Part shown: in pieces, positions 16,728 to 24,906 of the stretch
Layout of the letters: every line of letters starts with the position of its first letter
How positions within the stretch are numbered: position 1 is the stretch's first letter
Assembly (NCBI RefSeq): GCF_003259365.1
Contig: NZ_QLLY01000006.1
Location: forward strand, 312,851-376,850
Source of the DNA: Streptomyces sp. PsTaAH-137
GTDB lineage: Bacteria; Actinomycetota; Actinomycetes; Streptomycetales; Streptomycetaceae
DNA: 64,000 bases
Reading direction: 5' to 3'
Made by a program: the position numbers and the translations under genes
Notes under the pieces: generated by a model
What the model was told of the DNA's origin: nothing
What the model saw: the letters and a program-made list of their open reading frames with translations, nothing else
Database searches by the model: none

Positions 16728-18023
16728 ATGACCGACCCGGAAGCGGTCCAGGCCGCCCCCGTTCGCCGCGTCCTCGCCGTGATCCCGGCGCGCGGCGGCT
16801 CCAAGGGCGTACCGGCCAAGAACCTCGCCCCGGTCGGCGGCGTGCCCCTGGTGGCCCGCGCCGTGCGCGAATGCCTCGCCACCCGGCACGTCACCGACGT
16901 CGTGGTCTCCACCGACGACGCGGCCATCGCGGCCGCCGCCCGGGAGGCGGGCGCCGAGGTCGTCACCCGGCCCACCGCCATCGCCGGCGACAAGGCCACC
17001 TCCGAGGCGGCCGTGCTGCACGCCATGGACGCCCACGAGGCGCTCCAGGGCGCGGCCGTGGACGTGGTGCTGCTCGTGCAGTGCACCAGCCCGTTCATCG
17101 TCCGCGAGGACATCGACGGAGTGGTCGCCGCAATCATCGAGGGCGGCGCCGACAGCGCCCTGACCGTCGCCCCCTTCCACGGCTTCGTGTGGCGCGACGC
17201 CGCGGACGAGGCGCAGGCCATCGCGGGGGAGCGGGCGGCCTCCGTCGGCGGCTCCGGCACCCTCCTCACCGAGGCGCCCGCCACCAGCGGCGGCTACGGC
17301 GTCAACCACGACAAGTCCTTCCGGCCGCGCCGCCAGGACCGCCCCCAGGACCTCCTGGAGACCGGCGCCGTGTACGCGATGGAGGCCACCGGCTTCCGCC
17401 GCCACGAGCACCGCTTCTTCGGCCGTACGGAACTGGTGCGCACCGACCCCGCGCGCGTCCTGGAGATCGACGACCCGCACGACCTGGCCCGCGCCCGCGC
17501 GCTGGCCCCCCTCTTCGACCAGCGCTCGCTTCCCACCAAGGAAGACATCGACGCGGTCGTCCTCGACTTCGACGGCACCCAGACCGACGACAAGGTGCTG
17601 ATCGACTCCGACGGACGGGAGTTCGTCACCGTGCACCGCGGTGACGGCCTCGGCATCGCGGCCCTCCGCAAGAGCGGCCTCACGATGCTGATCCTGTCCA
17701 CGGAGGTGAACCCGGTCGTCGCCGCCCGGGCCCGGAAGCTCAAGATCCCGGTCCTGCACGGCATCGACCGCAAGGACCTCGCACTGAAGCAGTGGTGCGA
17801 GGAGCAGGGCATCGCGCCGGAGCGCGTGCTCTACGTCGGCAACGACGTGAACGACCTCCCGTGCTTCGCCGCAGTCGGCTGGCCCGTGGCGGTCGCGAGC
17901 GCCCACGACGTCGTACGCGGCGCCGCACGCGCGGTCACCACCGTCCCCGGTGGCGAAGGCGCGATCCGAGAGATCGCCAGCTGGATCCTCGGCCCCTCTC
18001 TCGACACCCTCGAAACCAAGTAA
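16728..18023 (+). CDS. CMP-nonulosonate synthetase (NeuA-type) fused to a HAD phosphatase (KdsC-type)
   Basis: 431 residues. Residues about 15-250 are an acylneuraminate cytidylyltransferase with VIPARGGSKGVPAKNL (nucleotide-binding) and LLVQCTSPF. Residues about 275-425 are a C0-type HAD phosphatase: nucleophile DFDGTQTDD, STE at motif II and VGNDVNDLPCF for the metal site, like KDO-8-P phosphatase. One chain could therefore remove the 9-phosphate of a NulO-9-P and activate the free sugar with CTP. ATG 16728 has GAAGGAG 8 nt upstream; GTG 16668, overlapping the previous stop, is the alternative but would add a low-complexity tail built from a direct repeat. It is followed after 14 bp by the NeuB gene. 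Confidence 0.88.
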   Translation: MTDPEAVQAAPVRRVLAVIPARGGSKGVPAKNLAPVGGVPLVARAVRECLATRHVTDVVVSTDDAAIAAAAREAGAEVVTRPTAIAGDKATSEAAVLHAMDAHEALQGAAVDVVLLVQCTSPFIVREDIDGVVAAIIEGGADSALTVAPFHGFVWRDAADEAQAIAGERAASVGGSGTLLTEAPATSGGYGVNHDKSFRPRRQDRPQDLLETGAVYAMEATGFRRHEHRFFGRTELVRTDPARVLEIDDPHDLARARALAPLFDQRSLPTKEDIDAVVLDFDGTQTDDKVLIDSDGREFVTVHRGDGLGIAALRKSGLTMLILSTEVNPVVAARARKLKIPVLHGIDRKDLALKQWCEEQGIAPERVLYVGNDVNDLPCFAAVGWPVAVASAHDVVRGAARAVTTVPGGEGAIREIASWILGPSLDTLETK

Positions 18024-18037
18024 GGAACGCATCCCAC

Positions 18038-18979
18038 ATGTCTGCTCTGAACTCTCGCCTCCGCACCTTCGGTTCGCGCACCGCGGGCCCCGGTCAGCCC
18101 GTCTACATCACCGGCGAGATCGGCATCAACCACAACGGTGACCTGGAGAACGCGTTCAAGCTGATCGACGTCGCCGCCGAGGCCGGCTGCGACGCCGTCA
18201 AGTTCCAGAAGCGCACCCCCGAGATCTGCACCCCGCGCGACCAGTGGGACATCGAGCGCGACACCCCCTGGGGTCGCATGACCTACATCGACTACCGCCA
18301 CCGCGTCGAGTTCGGCGAGGACGAGTACCGCCAGATCGACGAGCACTGCAAGAAGCGCGGCATCGACTGGTTCGCCTCCCCGTGGGACACCGAGGCCGTC
18401 GCCTTCCTGGAGAAGTTCGACGTCCCGGCCCACAAGGTCGCCTCCGCGTCGCTCACCGACGACGAGCTGCTGCGCGCCCTGCGCGCCACCGGCCGCACGG
18501 TCATCCTCTCCACCGGCATGTCCACCCCGAAGCAGATCCGCCACGCGGTCGAGGTCCTCGGCTCGGACAACATCCTGATGTGCCACGCCACGTCGACGTA
18601 CCCGTCGGTGGCCGAGGAGCTCAACCTCCGCGTCATCAACACCCTCCAGGCCGAGTACCCGAACGTCCCGATCGGCTACTCGGGCCACGAGACCGGCCTC
18701 CAGACGACCCTCGCGGCCGTCGCCCTCGGCGCCACCTTCGTCGAGCGCCACATCACCCTCGACCGCGCCATGTGGGGCTCCGACCAGGCCGCCTCGGTGG
18801 AGCCGCAGGGCCTGACGCGCCTCGTCCGCGACATCCGCACCATCGAGGCCTCCCTCGGTGACGGCGTCAAGAAGGTCTACGAGTCCGAGCTCGGCCCGAT
18901 GAAGAAGCTCCGCCGTGTCGCGGGCGTCGTCGCCGAGTCCGAGATCGCCGTCGCCGCCGGTGAGCCGGTCGGCGTCTGA
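18038..18979 (+). CDS. N-acylneuraminate / Kdn synthase (NeuB family), short form
   Basis: 313 residues from ATG 18038 with AAGGAA 10 nt upstream. TIM-barrel NeuB motifs are present: EIGINHNGDLENAFKLID, AVKFQKRTPEICTP, FASPWD, STGMSTPKQI, IGYSGHETG, VERHITLDR. The enzyme condenses PEP with ManNAc, mannose or a 6-phosphate thereof into a nine-carbon nonulosonate. The protein ends soon after the barrel, so the usual C-terminal antifreeze-like (SAF) domain of about 60 residues, which caps the active site of the partner subunit, is absent. Homologues in S. coelicolor are linked in the literature to Kdn-containing teichulosonic acid; that association is recalled, not tested. Confidence 0.88.
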   Translation: MSALNSRLRTFGSRTAGPGQPVYITGEIGINHNGDLENAFKLIDVAAEAGCDAVKFQKRTPEICTPRDQWDIERDTPWGRMTYIDYRHRVEFGEDEYRQIDEHCKKRGIDWFASPWDTEAVAFLEKFDVPAHKVASASLTDDELLRALRATGRTVILSTGMSTPKQIRHAVEVLGSDNILMCHATSTYPSVAEELNLRVINTLQAEYPNVPIGYSGHETGLQTTLAAVALGATFVERHITLDRAMWGSDQAASVEPQGLTRLVRDIRTIEASLGDGVKKVYESELGPMKKLRRVAGVVAESEIAVAAGEPVGV

Positions 18980-18992
18980 TCCAGTACGTCAC

Positions 18993-19027
18993 GGGCGGTC
19001 CGGCACGGGTGACGTGCCGGGCCGCCC
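18993..19027 (+). terminator. 15-bp stem-loop between neuB and the GT52-like gene
   Basis: GGGCGGTCCGGCACG (18993-19007) pairs with CGTGCCGGGCCGCCC (19013-19027) with one G-U pair and a 5-nt loop. No T-tract follows. It may be a partial terminator or a processing hairpin lowering expression of the gene starting at 19051. Confidence 0.65.
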
Positions 19028-19050
19028 GGGCGTCCCTCGGGAGGGGTCGC

Positions 19051-20079
19051 ATGTCCACCAGCGGTACGTTGTGCTTCGTCGAGAGCCCGGTACAGCTCCT
19101 CAACGTTCTCGAATGGGCCCACCTCGATGGTGGCCACGCCACCGTCGTCGTGCTCTCGCCCACCGACCCCATGACCCGCGGCCAGCTCCGCCGCGTCGCC
19201 GAACTCGCCCGCGAGGAAGGCCACACGGTGCGCTGGGAGGAGGCGCGCGGCGGCGCCGCCGCTCCCTTCCAGACCATCGGCGGCCTCGCCGGGCCGCTGC
19301 GCTCGGCGGACCGGATCGTGCTCGGCGACCCCTTCTCCCGCTACGTACAGCTCCTCCTGACCATCACCCGCGCCCGCGACCTCGTCGTGGTCGACGACGG
19401 CACCGCCACCATGGAGTTCGTCACCCAGCTCGCGGGCGGCGAACGTCTCGTGCGGTGGCACCGGCGCGGGGGCCGGCCCGGGCCCCGCGACCTCGTCTTC
19501 GGGCCCGTCGCCTCGGCGGCCCGAAGACGGCTCACCCCGCGCGCCGGTGGCCGCCGCTCCGTCTCCCTGTTCACCTCCATGCCGGTGGAGGGGGTGCCGG
19601 AGGGAGTGACGGTCACCGAGAACACGTACGCCTGGACCCGCTCCCGGTTCGGTCCGCCGCGGCTGACACGCGGTGCAGACCTGGTCGGAACCTCCCTGGT
19701 GGAAACGGGAGTCGTCGACCTCGACCGCTATCTCGTCGCGGTCAGCGAGTTGGCCGCCGCGCACGGCGCCACCCGCTATTTCGCGCACCGGCGCGAGAGC
19801 GCCGACAAGCTTCACCGGCTCGCCACCGAGACCGGCCTGGAGGTCGTCCGCCCGGACCTCCCCCTCGAACTCATCGCCCGCCGCGGTCCCATCGGCCGTA
19901 CGATCCTCAGCTTTCCGTCGACCGTGGTGCACACGCTGCCGATCGCGCTGGAGGGCACGGGGGTGAAGGTCGCCGTCTGCGAGATCGATCCGGCCTGGCT
20001 GACGGAGGGCGTCTCCGCGCACGCCCAGGGTTTCCTGGCCGGCATCGCGGGGTCCGCCCGCGGCGTCCGAACCGTATGA
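19051..20079 (+). CDS. GT52-like putative sialyl/nonulosonyl transferase
   Basis: 342 residues from ATG 19051 with GGGAGGGG just upstream. The N-terminus LCFVESPVQLLNVLEWA and the motifs VVVDDGTATMEFV (DDG), YFAHRRES and LSFPSTVVHTLPIAL match the order of D/E-D/E-G, HP-like and S/T motifs in lipooligosaccharide sialyltransferases of family 52. The second motif lacks the proline, so assignment is tentative. It is last in the plus-strand arm, behind the NeuB gene and a stem-loop. With the two polysialyltransferase-like proteins it would be a third consumer of the CMP-nonulosonate. Confidence 0.6.
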   Translation: MSTSGTLCFVESPVQLLNVLEWAHLDGGHATVVVLSPTDPMTRGQLRRVAELAREEGHTVRWEEARGGAAAPFQTIGGLAGPLRSADRIVLGDPFSRYVQLLLTITRARDLVVVDDGTATMEFVTQLAGGERLVRWHRRGGRPGPRDLVFGPVASAARRRLTPRAGGRRSVSLFTSMPVEGVPEGVTVTENTYAWTRSRFGPPRLTRGADLVGTSLVETGVVDLDRYLVAVSELAAAHGATRYFAHRRESADKLHRLATETGLEVVRPDLPLELIARRGPIGRTILSFPSTVVHTLPIALEGTGVKVAVCEIDPAWLTEGVSAHAQGFLAGIAGSARGVRTV

Positions 20080-20332
20080 CGCGGCGCCGTTCTTTCCGGG
20101 CCGTTCTCCGAGCGCGCCCCGGTGGCCGCTTCTCGCGCAGTTCCCCGCGCCCCTGAGACGCGCACTTCGTGCGTCATCTCATCAGGGGAAGGCGCGCGAA
20201 GCGCAGCCTTCAGGGGCGCGGGGAACTGCGCGACCAGCCACGACGAGAGGCGCGCTTGAGGAACTGGTTTGAGGGGCGCGGGGAACTGCGCGAGAAGCGG
20301 CCACCGGCTCGCAGCCGGGTACGAGGCCGGTG
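20080..20332. repeat. Dispersed repeat cluster (three cores)
   Basis: One inverted core at about 20131-20155 and two direct cores at about 20211-20233 and 20272-20294 of the GGCGCGGGGAACTGCGCG element. The first two make a hairpin with an inner CGCACTTCGTGCG stem. It sits between the convergent ends of the GT52-like gene and the DUF4097 gene and may serve as a bidirectional terminator. Confidence 0.8.
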
Positions 20333-21004
20333 TCAGAGGCTGCGCGCGGCGATGTTGCCGTAGCTCGTGGTGGCGTGGATGGTGAGAGCGGCAGCGCCCC
20401 CGTCGGCGTTCCGCAGCGTGTTGGTGATCCGCCCGTAAGAGGTACCGGCATCGAGCGTCGCGGAGACACCGCGCGCGGCGCCGACGCTCACATCCCCGGA
20501 CTCGGTGCGCAGCGTCACCGTGCCGCCGCCCGCCTCGGAGACGGTCAGATCGCCCTTCATGGTGCTGATCTCGGCATCCCCCGTCAGCCGCCCGACGACG
20601 ATGTCGCCGCCCTTGAGGCTGAGGCGGACACGCGCGGCCTCGTCCAGCTTGACCGGCCCCTGCGCACTCTCGTAGGTGACGTCACCGAGCCGCCCGACCC
20701 CCCGCAGCTCGGCGGCGGCCGCGGTCGCCTCGACATGCGAGCCGGCCGGCAGCTGCACGGTCACCTCCACGGCGCCGGACGGACCGAAGAGCTGTTTCTT
20801 CGCGGCGGCCGCCGCGATCCGCAGCCGGCCGTCGGCGTAACCGACCTCGACCTGCCCGGCCGCCTTCACGTCGCGGCTCTTCGTGGCGTCGGCCGGCCGC
20901 ACCTCGACGACCGTGTCCGCCCGGTCGGCGGCGATGAACTGGATGCGGCCCGCGGGGATGTCGATGACGGCGGAGATGGTGGCGGGGGTGGCGAACTTCT
21001 GCAT
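20333..21004 (-). CDS. DUF4097 beta-strand repeat protein
   Basis: 223 residues from ATG 21004, 6 nt after AAGGAG. There is no signal peptide. It consists of short beta-strand repeats with alternating Gly/Ser/Asp turns (VRLSLKGGDIVVGRLTGDA, STMKGDLTVSEAGGGTV, TSYGRITN), as in DUF4097/adhesin-like beta-helix proteins. The function of this family is unknown; bacterial members often accompany regulators. It is divergent from the HTH regulator at 21243, and the intergenic region has several CGTTGC half-sites, so it is a probable target of that regulator. Confidence 0.85.
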   Translation of the reverse strand: MQKFATPATISAVIDIPAGRIQFIAADRADTVVEVRPADATKSRDVKAAGQVEVGYADGRLRIAAAAAKKQLFGPSGAVEVTVQLPAGSHVEATAAAAELRGVGRLGDVTYESAQGPVKLDEAARVRLSLKGGDIVVGRLTGDAEISTMKGDLTVSEAGGGTVTLRTESGDVSVGAARGVSATLDAGTSYGRITNTLRNADGGAAALTIHATTSYGNIAARSL

Positions 21005-21046
21005 CACTGGCTCCTTGGCTCATCGTTTCTGATGAGGAAAACGCTA

Positions 21047-21168
21047 CGTTGCGTTCATAGATTAGGCAACAGCAACGTTGCGCATAATTTCAGTTGGTCC
21101 AGTTCAAGGCGGCAAATTCGTTGCAATTGATTCCCAGATAACGCAACGCCTCCACTCCCGACCGTTGC
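21047..21168. promoter_or_regulatory. Cluster of CGTTGC half-sites including a perfect GCAACGTTGC palindrome
   Basis: CGTTGC or its complement occurs at 21047-21052, 21076-21081 (within palindrome 21072-21081), 21119-21124, 21143-21148 (inverted) and 21163-21168. That is five half-sites in about 120 bp between two divergent genes, in DNA that is AT-rich relative to the genes around it. It probably contains the binding sites of the HTH regulator encoded at 21243. Confidence 0.65.
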
Positions 21169-21194
21169 AATAGATCGATAGTGAACGCTATAGT
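21165..21194 (+). promoter_or_regulatory. Candidate sigma-70-type promoter of the HTH regulator
   Basis: TTGCAA (21165-21170) and TATAGT (21189-21194) are separated by 18 bp, upstream of the gene at 21243, which has its own AAGGAG at 21231-21236. The -35 element overlaps the fifth CGTTGC half-site, consistent with repression or autoregulation. Confidence 0.5.
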
Positions 21195-21242
21195 CACGAC
21201 GGCAGGACGCAGCGGGGGCCAGTACGGACGAAGGAGACGGCG

Positions 21243-21989
21243 ATGCCGGGAGGCAGGCTCAGCCAGCAGGAACGGCAGCAGATCGCGCTGGGACTGGCCG
21301 ACGGCCTCGCCTACGCCGAGATCGCCCGGCGCCTGGACCGCCCCACCTCGACCGTCACCCGCGAGGTGATGCGCAACGGCGGCCCGACCTCGTACCGCGC
21401 CGACCTCGCCCACCGCGCCACCGAGCAGCGCGCCCACCGGCGCAAGCAGGCCGCGCCCCGGGGCGCCCAGCAGCCCGCGCGGGCCGACGGGCGCGACGAC
21501 GCGGCGGTGCGCGAGTTCGAGGAGACGTTCACCACCGTCATGATGGCCTCGGGCATGCCCAAGATGATGGCCCGCGTACTGTCCAGCATCTGCCTCAGCG
21601 ACGAGGGCAGCCTCACCGCGGCCGAGCTCGTCCAGCGGCTCCAGGTCAGCCCGGCCTCCGTCTCCAAGGCGATCGCCTTCATCGAGGGCCTCGGCATGGT
21701 GCGCCGGGAGCGGGACGAGCGCCGCCGCGAGCGCTATGTCGTCGACGACGACATCTGGTACCAGTCGATGGTCGCCAGCGCCCAGGCCACGGCCCGGATC
21801 GTGGCCATCGCGCGCGAGGGATCGGGCCTGCTGGGCCCGGCCACCCCGGTCGGCGTGCGCCTGGAGAACATCGCCCGCTTCCTCGACTTCGTCTCCGAGA
21901 ACACCGCCCGCGCCGCCGAGCAGGCCCGCGCGATCCTCCATACGAAGCCGGGTGCGCAAGGCGCCGGTGAGTCGACTCCCGGGGAGTGA
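21243..21989 (+). CDS. Two-domain HTH regulator (HTH_38-like plus GbsR/MarR-like)
   Basis: 248 residues from ATG 21243 with AAGGAG 6 nt upstream. Residues about 5-45 are a helix-turn-helix like that of IS30 transposases (LSQQERQQIALGLADGLAYA, then EIARRLDRPTSTVTREV). Residues about 90-215 form a winged-helix MarR/GbsR-type domain (LTAAELVQRLQVSPASVSKA, then MVRRERDERRRERYVV). No catalytic transposase residues are present, so this is a regulator, not a mobile-element remnant. It probably controls itself and the divergent DUF4097 gene. The combination is common in Streptomyces. Confidence 0.82.
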   Translation: MPGGRLSQQERQQIALGLADGLAYAEIARRLDRPTSTVTREVMRNGGPTSYRADLAHRATEQRAHRRKQAAPRGAQQPARADGRDDAAVREFEETFTTVMMASGMPKMMARVLSSICLSDEGSLTAAELVQRLQVSPASVSKAIAFIEGLGMVRRERDERRRERYVVDDDIWYQSMVASAQATARIVAIAREGSGLLGPATPVGVRLENIARFLDFVSENTARAAEQARAILHTKPGAQGAGESTPGE

Positions 21990-22154
21990 CGGTCGCACAC
22001 CGCTCGAATCCGGCTGGACCGCAGGTCGAAAGAGTCTGCATACCCTCTCTGTGCGATCGACATGCGCAGCTCCGCCAGATTTCTTACGTCAATCTGGCTG
22101 AACTTTTGTTGATCGACCGTTAGTTGGCCCCTGCGTCGCCCTACCCTTCACAGG

Positions 22155-23426
22155 GTGAACCAGATGAAGTCCCGAGAGTCCGAGGCCGACCAGCCGGGTG
22201 AAGCCGCCGGGGAACCCGCCCCGGGCGCCGTGCTCCCCGGCACGCTGCCCGAAGCCCTGCGTGCCGAACTCATCGCCTTCCGGCGCGACTTGCACATGCA
22301 CCCCGAGCTGGGCAATCAGGAGTTCCGCACCACCGCCGCGCTCAAGGCCCGCCTGGAGCAGGCGGGGCTCGTACCCCGCGTGCTCGGCATGGGGACCGGG
22401 CTCATCTGCGACATCGGCACCGAGGACGGCGAGTGGCGCGGCGGGCGCGGGATGTTCGCGCTGCGCGCCGACATCGACGCGCTGCCCATCCCGGACACCA
22501 AGGTCACCTGCGCCTACCGGTCCACCGTGCCCGACCGCGCGCACGCCTGCGGGCACGACGTGCACACCACCGTCGTGCTCGGCGCCGGACTCGTCCTCGC
22601 CGACCTGCACCGCCAGGGCCTGCTGCCGCACCCGGTGCGGCTGATCTTCCAGCCCGCCGAGGAGGTGCTGCCCGGCGGCGCTCCCGACGCGATCGAGTGC
22701 GGAGTCCTGGACGGCGTACGGAAGATCGTCGGGGTGCACTGCGACCCGAAGGTCGACGCCGGACGGATCGGGCTGCGGGCCGGGGCCATCACCTCGGCGT
22801 GCGACCGCCTGGAGGTCACCCTCGACGGGCCCGGCGGGCACACCGCGCGCCCGCACCTGACCACCGACCTCGTCGTCGCCGCCGCCAAGGTCGCCACCGA
22901 GGTGCCCGCGCTGGTCGGGCGCCGGGTCGACGCGCGCTCCGGGCTCTCCGTCACCTGGGGGCGCCTGGAGACCGGGCACGCCTGCAATGTGATCCCGCAG
23001 CACGCCGAGCTGTCCGGCACCGTGCGCTGCCTGGACCTGGACGCGTGGCGGGCGGCGCCCGATCTGGTGCACGCCGCCATCCAGGAGATCGCCGACCTGT
23101 ACCGGGCCAAGCCGGTCGTGAACTACGTACGCGGGGTCCCTCCGGTCGTCAACGACCCGGCCGTGACCGACCTTCTCCGCGACGCGATGACCGCCCGCCT
23201 CGGTGCCGACTCCGTCGAGGACACTCCGCAGAGCCTGGGCGGGGAGGACTTCTCCTGGTACCTGGAGCACGTTCCCGGCGCCATGGCCCGCCTCGGCGTG
23301 AAGGCCCCGGGCGACCGGGTCAGCCGCGACCTCCACCAGGGCGACTTCGACGCCGACGAGTACGCGATCACGGTGGGCGTCGAACTCTTCACAGCCGCCG
23401 CCCTCTTGGACGCCGACCTCGCCTGA
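22155..23426 (+). CDS. M20-family amidohydrolase / metallopeptidase
   Basis: 423 residues with the M20D zinc-enzyme motifs in order: HMHPELGNQE, FALRADIDALPI, HACGHDVHTTVVLGAG (metal ligands), FQPAEEVLPGGA, GVHCDPKV and LGGEDFSWYL. Family members (hippurate hydrolase, IAA-amino-acid hydrolase, N-acyl amino acid deacylase) remove acyl groups from N-acyl amino acids. GTG 22155 and ATG 22164 are both possible starts; neither has a strong SD. It is monocistronic, followed by repeat DNA. The substrate cannot be told from sequence. Confidence 0.9.
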   Translation: MNQMKSRESEADQPGEAAGEPAPGAVLPGTLPEALRAELIAFRRDLHMHPELGNQEFRTTAALKARLEQAGLVPRVLGMGTGLICDIGTEDGEWRGGRGMFALRADIDALPIPDTKVTCAYRSTVPDRAHACGHDVHTTVVLGAGLVLADLHRQGLLPHPVRLIFQPAEEVLPGGAPDAIECGVLDGVRKIVGVHCDPKVDAGRIGLRAGAITSACDRLEVTLDGPGGHTARPHLTTDLVVAAAKVATEVPALVGRRVDARSGLSVTWGRLETGHACNVIPQHAELSGTVRCLDLDAWRAAPDLVHAAIQEIADLYRAKPVVNYVRGVPPVVNDPAVTDLLRDAMTARLGADSVEDTPQSLGGEDFSWYLEHVPGAMARLGVKAPGDRVSRDLHQGDFDADEYAITVGVELFTAAALLDADLA

Positions 23427-23777
23427 CCCGCGCCACGGCGTGGTCTTTCGTGCGCGGCCCGGTGGCCGCTTCTCGCGCAGTTTCCCGCGCCCCTGAGGCA
23501 TGCGCTCCGCGCAGCCTCCCCCGATGAGATGGCGCACGCAGTGCGCATCTCAGGGGCGCGGGGAACTGCGCGACCAGCCGCACTCGACCGGCACCCGAAC
23601 ACCCCGCGAAATGACCCCCTTTGCACCCGGCGTCCCCCCACGACACCCAGATGTAACCAACCCCCGCCACGATCCGGTAACGGCGGTGCCCAACCCGCTT
23701 CCGCCCCCCTTCTACGCGCGTTACGCTCCGCCGAACTCAACGCCCTTCGCGGCGTGTTGACGAAGGAGCAGCCCATC
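23427..23777. repeat. Repeat hairpin, then promoter region of the first BMP lipoprotein gene
   Basis: Dispersed-repeat cores lie at about 23471-23495 (inverted) and 23551-23573 (direct), with an inner GATGAGATGGCGCACGC arm. The rest up to 23777 has no gene and contains the nucleoside operator variant at 23712-23723. Confidence 0.8.
23711..23723. promoter_or_regulatory. Nucleoside-regulon operator 1 (variant CTACGCGCGTTA)
   Basis: TCTACGCGCGTTA, 54 nt before the ATG of the BMP lipoprotein gene. It matches the shared palindrome TCTACGCGCGTAGA in the left arm and core and departs from it at the last bases, exactly as site 2 does. Confidence 0.75.
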
Positions 23778-24836
23778 ATGCGTCGTTCTGTCACGTCCCG
23801 GCTCACGCGGACCGCCGTGGTCGTCACCGGTCTCGCCCTCGCGGCCACCGCCTGCGGTGGCACCAGCGGGGACAAGGCCGCCTCCGAGGGGAAGAGCAAG
23901 AACCTCGGCATCGGCCTCGCCTACGACGTCGGCGGGCGCGGTGACCAGTCCTTCAACGACGCCGCGTACGCGGGCATGAAGAAGGCCACCGACGAGTTCG
24001 GCTACAAGAGCAAGGACCTGGAGCCGAGCGACGGCGAGTCCGACGCCGACAAGACGGCCCGCCTGGAGTCGATGGCCAAGCAGGGCTACAACCCGGTCAT
24101 CGGGGTCGGCTTCGCCTACGCGCCCGCCGTGAAGGCCGCCGCCGCGAAGTACCCCAAGACCTCCTTCGGCATCGTCGACGACTCCACGATCACCGCGAAG
24201 AACGTCGCGGACCTGGTCTTCAGCGAGGAGCAGGCCTCCTACCTGGCGGGCGTCGCCGCCGCGAAGGCCACCAAGTCGAACACCGTCGGCTTCGTCGGCG
24301 GTGTGGACGTGCCGCTGATCCACAAGTTCGGCGCGGGCTTCGAGCAGGGCGTCAAGGACACCAACAGCAAGATCAAGGTGATCCCGCAGTACCTGACCGA
24401 GACCGCGGCCGAGGGCGGCTTCTCCAGCCCCGACAAGGGCAAGACCGCCGCCGAGGGCCAGATCGAGAAGGGCGCCGACGTGGTCTACCACGCGGCCGGC
24501 CTGTCGGGTCAGGGCGTCATCCAGGCCGCCGCCGCGCACAAGGTGTGGGCGATCGGCGTGGACTCCGACCAGTACCAGCAGGAAGCCCTCGCCAAGTACA
24601 AGGACTACATCCTCACCTCGGCCACCAAGGACGTCGGCGGCGCGGTCTACAAGCTGGCCAAGTCCGTGAAGGACGGCAAGCCGCTGTCCGGCGTGACCCG
24701 GTTCGACCTGAAGGCGGGCGGCGTCGGCATCACGGACACCAACCCCAAGTTCACGTCCATCGCCGGCCTCGCGGACGCGGTCGCCAAGGCCAAGCAGGAC
24801 ATCATCGACGGCAAGATCACCGTCGCGACGAAGTAA
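23778..24836 (+). CDS. BMP-family ABC transporter substrate-binding lipoprotein (copy 1)
   Basis: 352 residues from ATG 23778, 9 nt after AAGGAG. It has a type II signal peptide with lipobox LAATAC (Cys about 26), then the Bmp/Med periplasmic-binding fold: YDVGGRGDQSFNDAAYAG, IGVGFAYAPAV, VGFVGGVDVPLIHKF, VYHAAGLSGQGVIQAA, IGVDSDQYQQE. BMP lipoproteins (BmpA, PnrA, NupN) bind purine or other nucleosides outside the membrane and hand them to an ABC importer, here probably the one at 26332-30331. It has its own operator and terminator. Confidence 0.92.
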   Translation: MRRSVTSRLTRTAVVVTGLALAATACGGTSGDKAASEGKSKNLGIGLAYDVGGRGDQSFNDAAYAGMKKATDEFGYKSKDLEPSDGESDADKTARLESMAKQGYNPVIGVGFAYAPAVKAAAAKYPKTSFGIVDDSTITAKNVADLVFSEEQASYLAGVAAAKATKSNTVGFVGGVDVPLIHKFGAGFEQGVKDTNSKIKVIPQYLTETAAEGGFSSPDKGKTAAEGQIEKGADVVYHAAGLSGQGVIQAAAAHKVWAIGVDSDQYQQEALAKYKDYILTSATKDVGGAVYKLAKSVKDGKPLSGVTRFDLKAGGVGITDTNPKFTSIAGLADAVAKAKQDIIDGKITVATK

Positions 24837-24906
24837 GACGGAGCGAGACAGGCAGAGCAGCACGGAGCACGACGGAGCGAGACGAAGCGACACGCACGCT
24901 CGACGG

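Noticed and set aside
21243..21400. IS30-type transposase remnant
   Set aside because: Only the HTH resembles IS30; the rest is a MarR/GbsR-like domain, there are no inverted repeats at the ends and no DDE residues.
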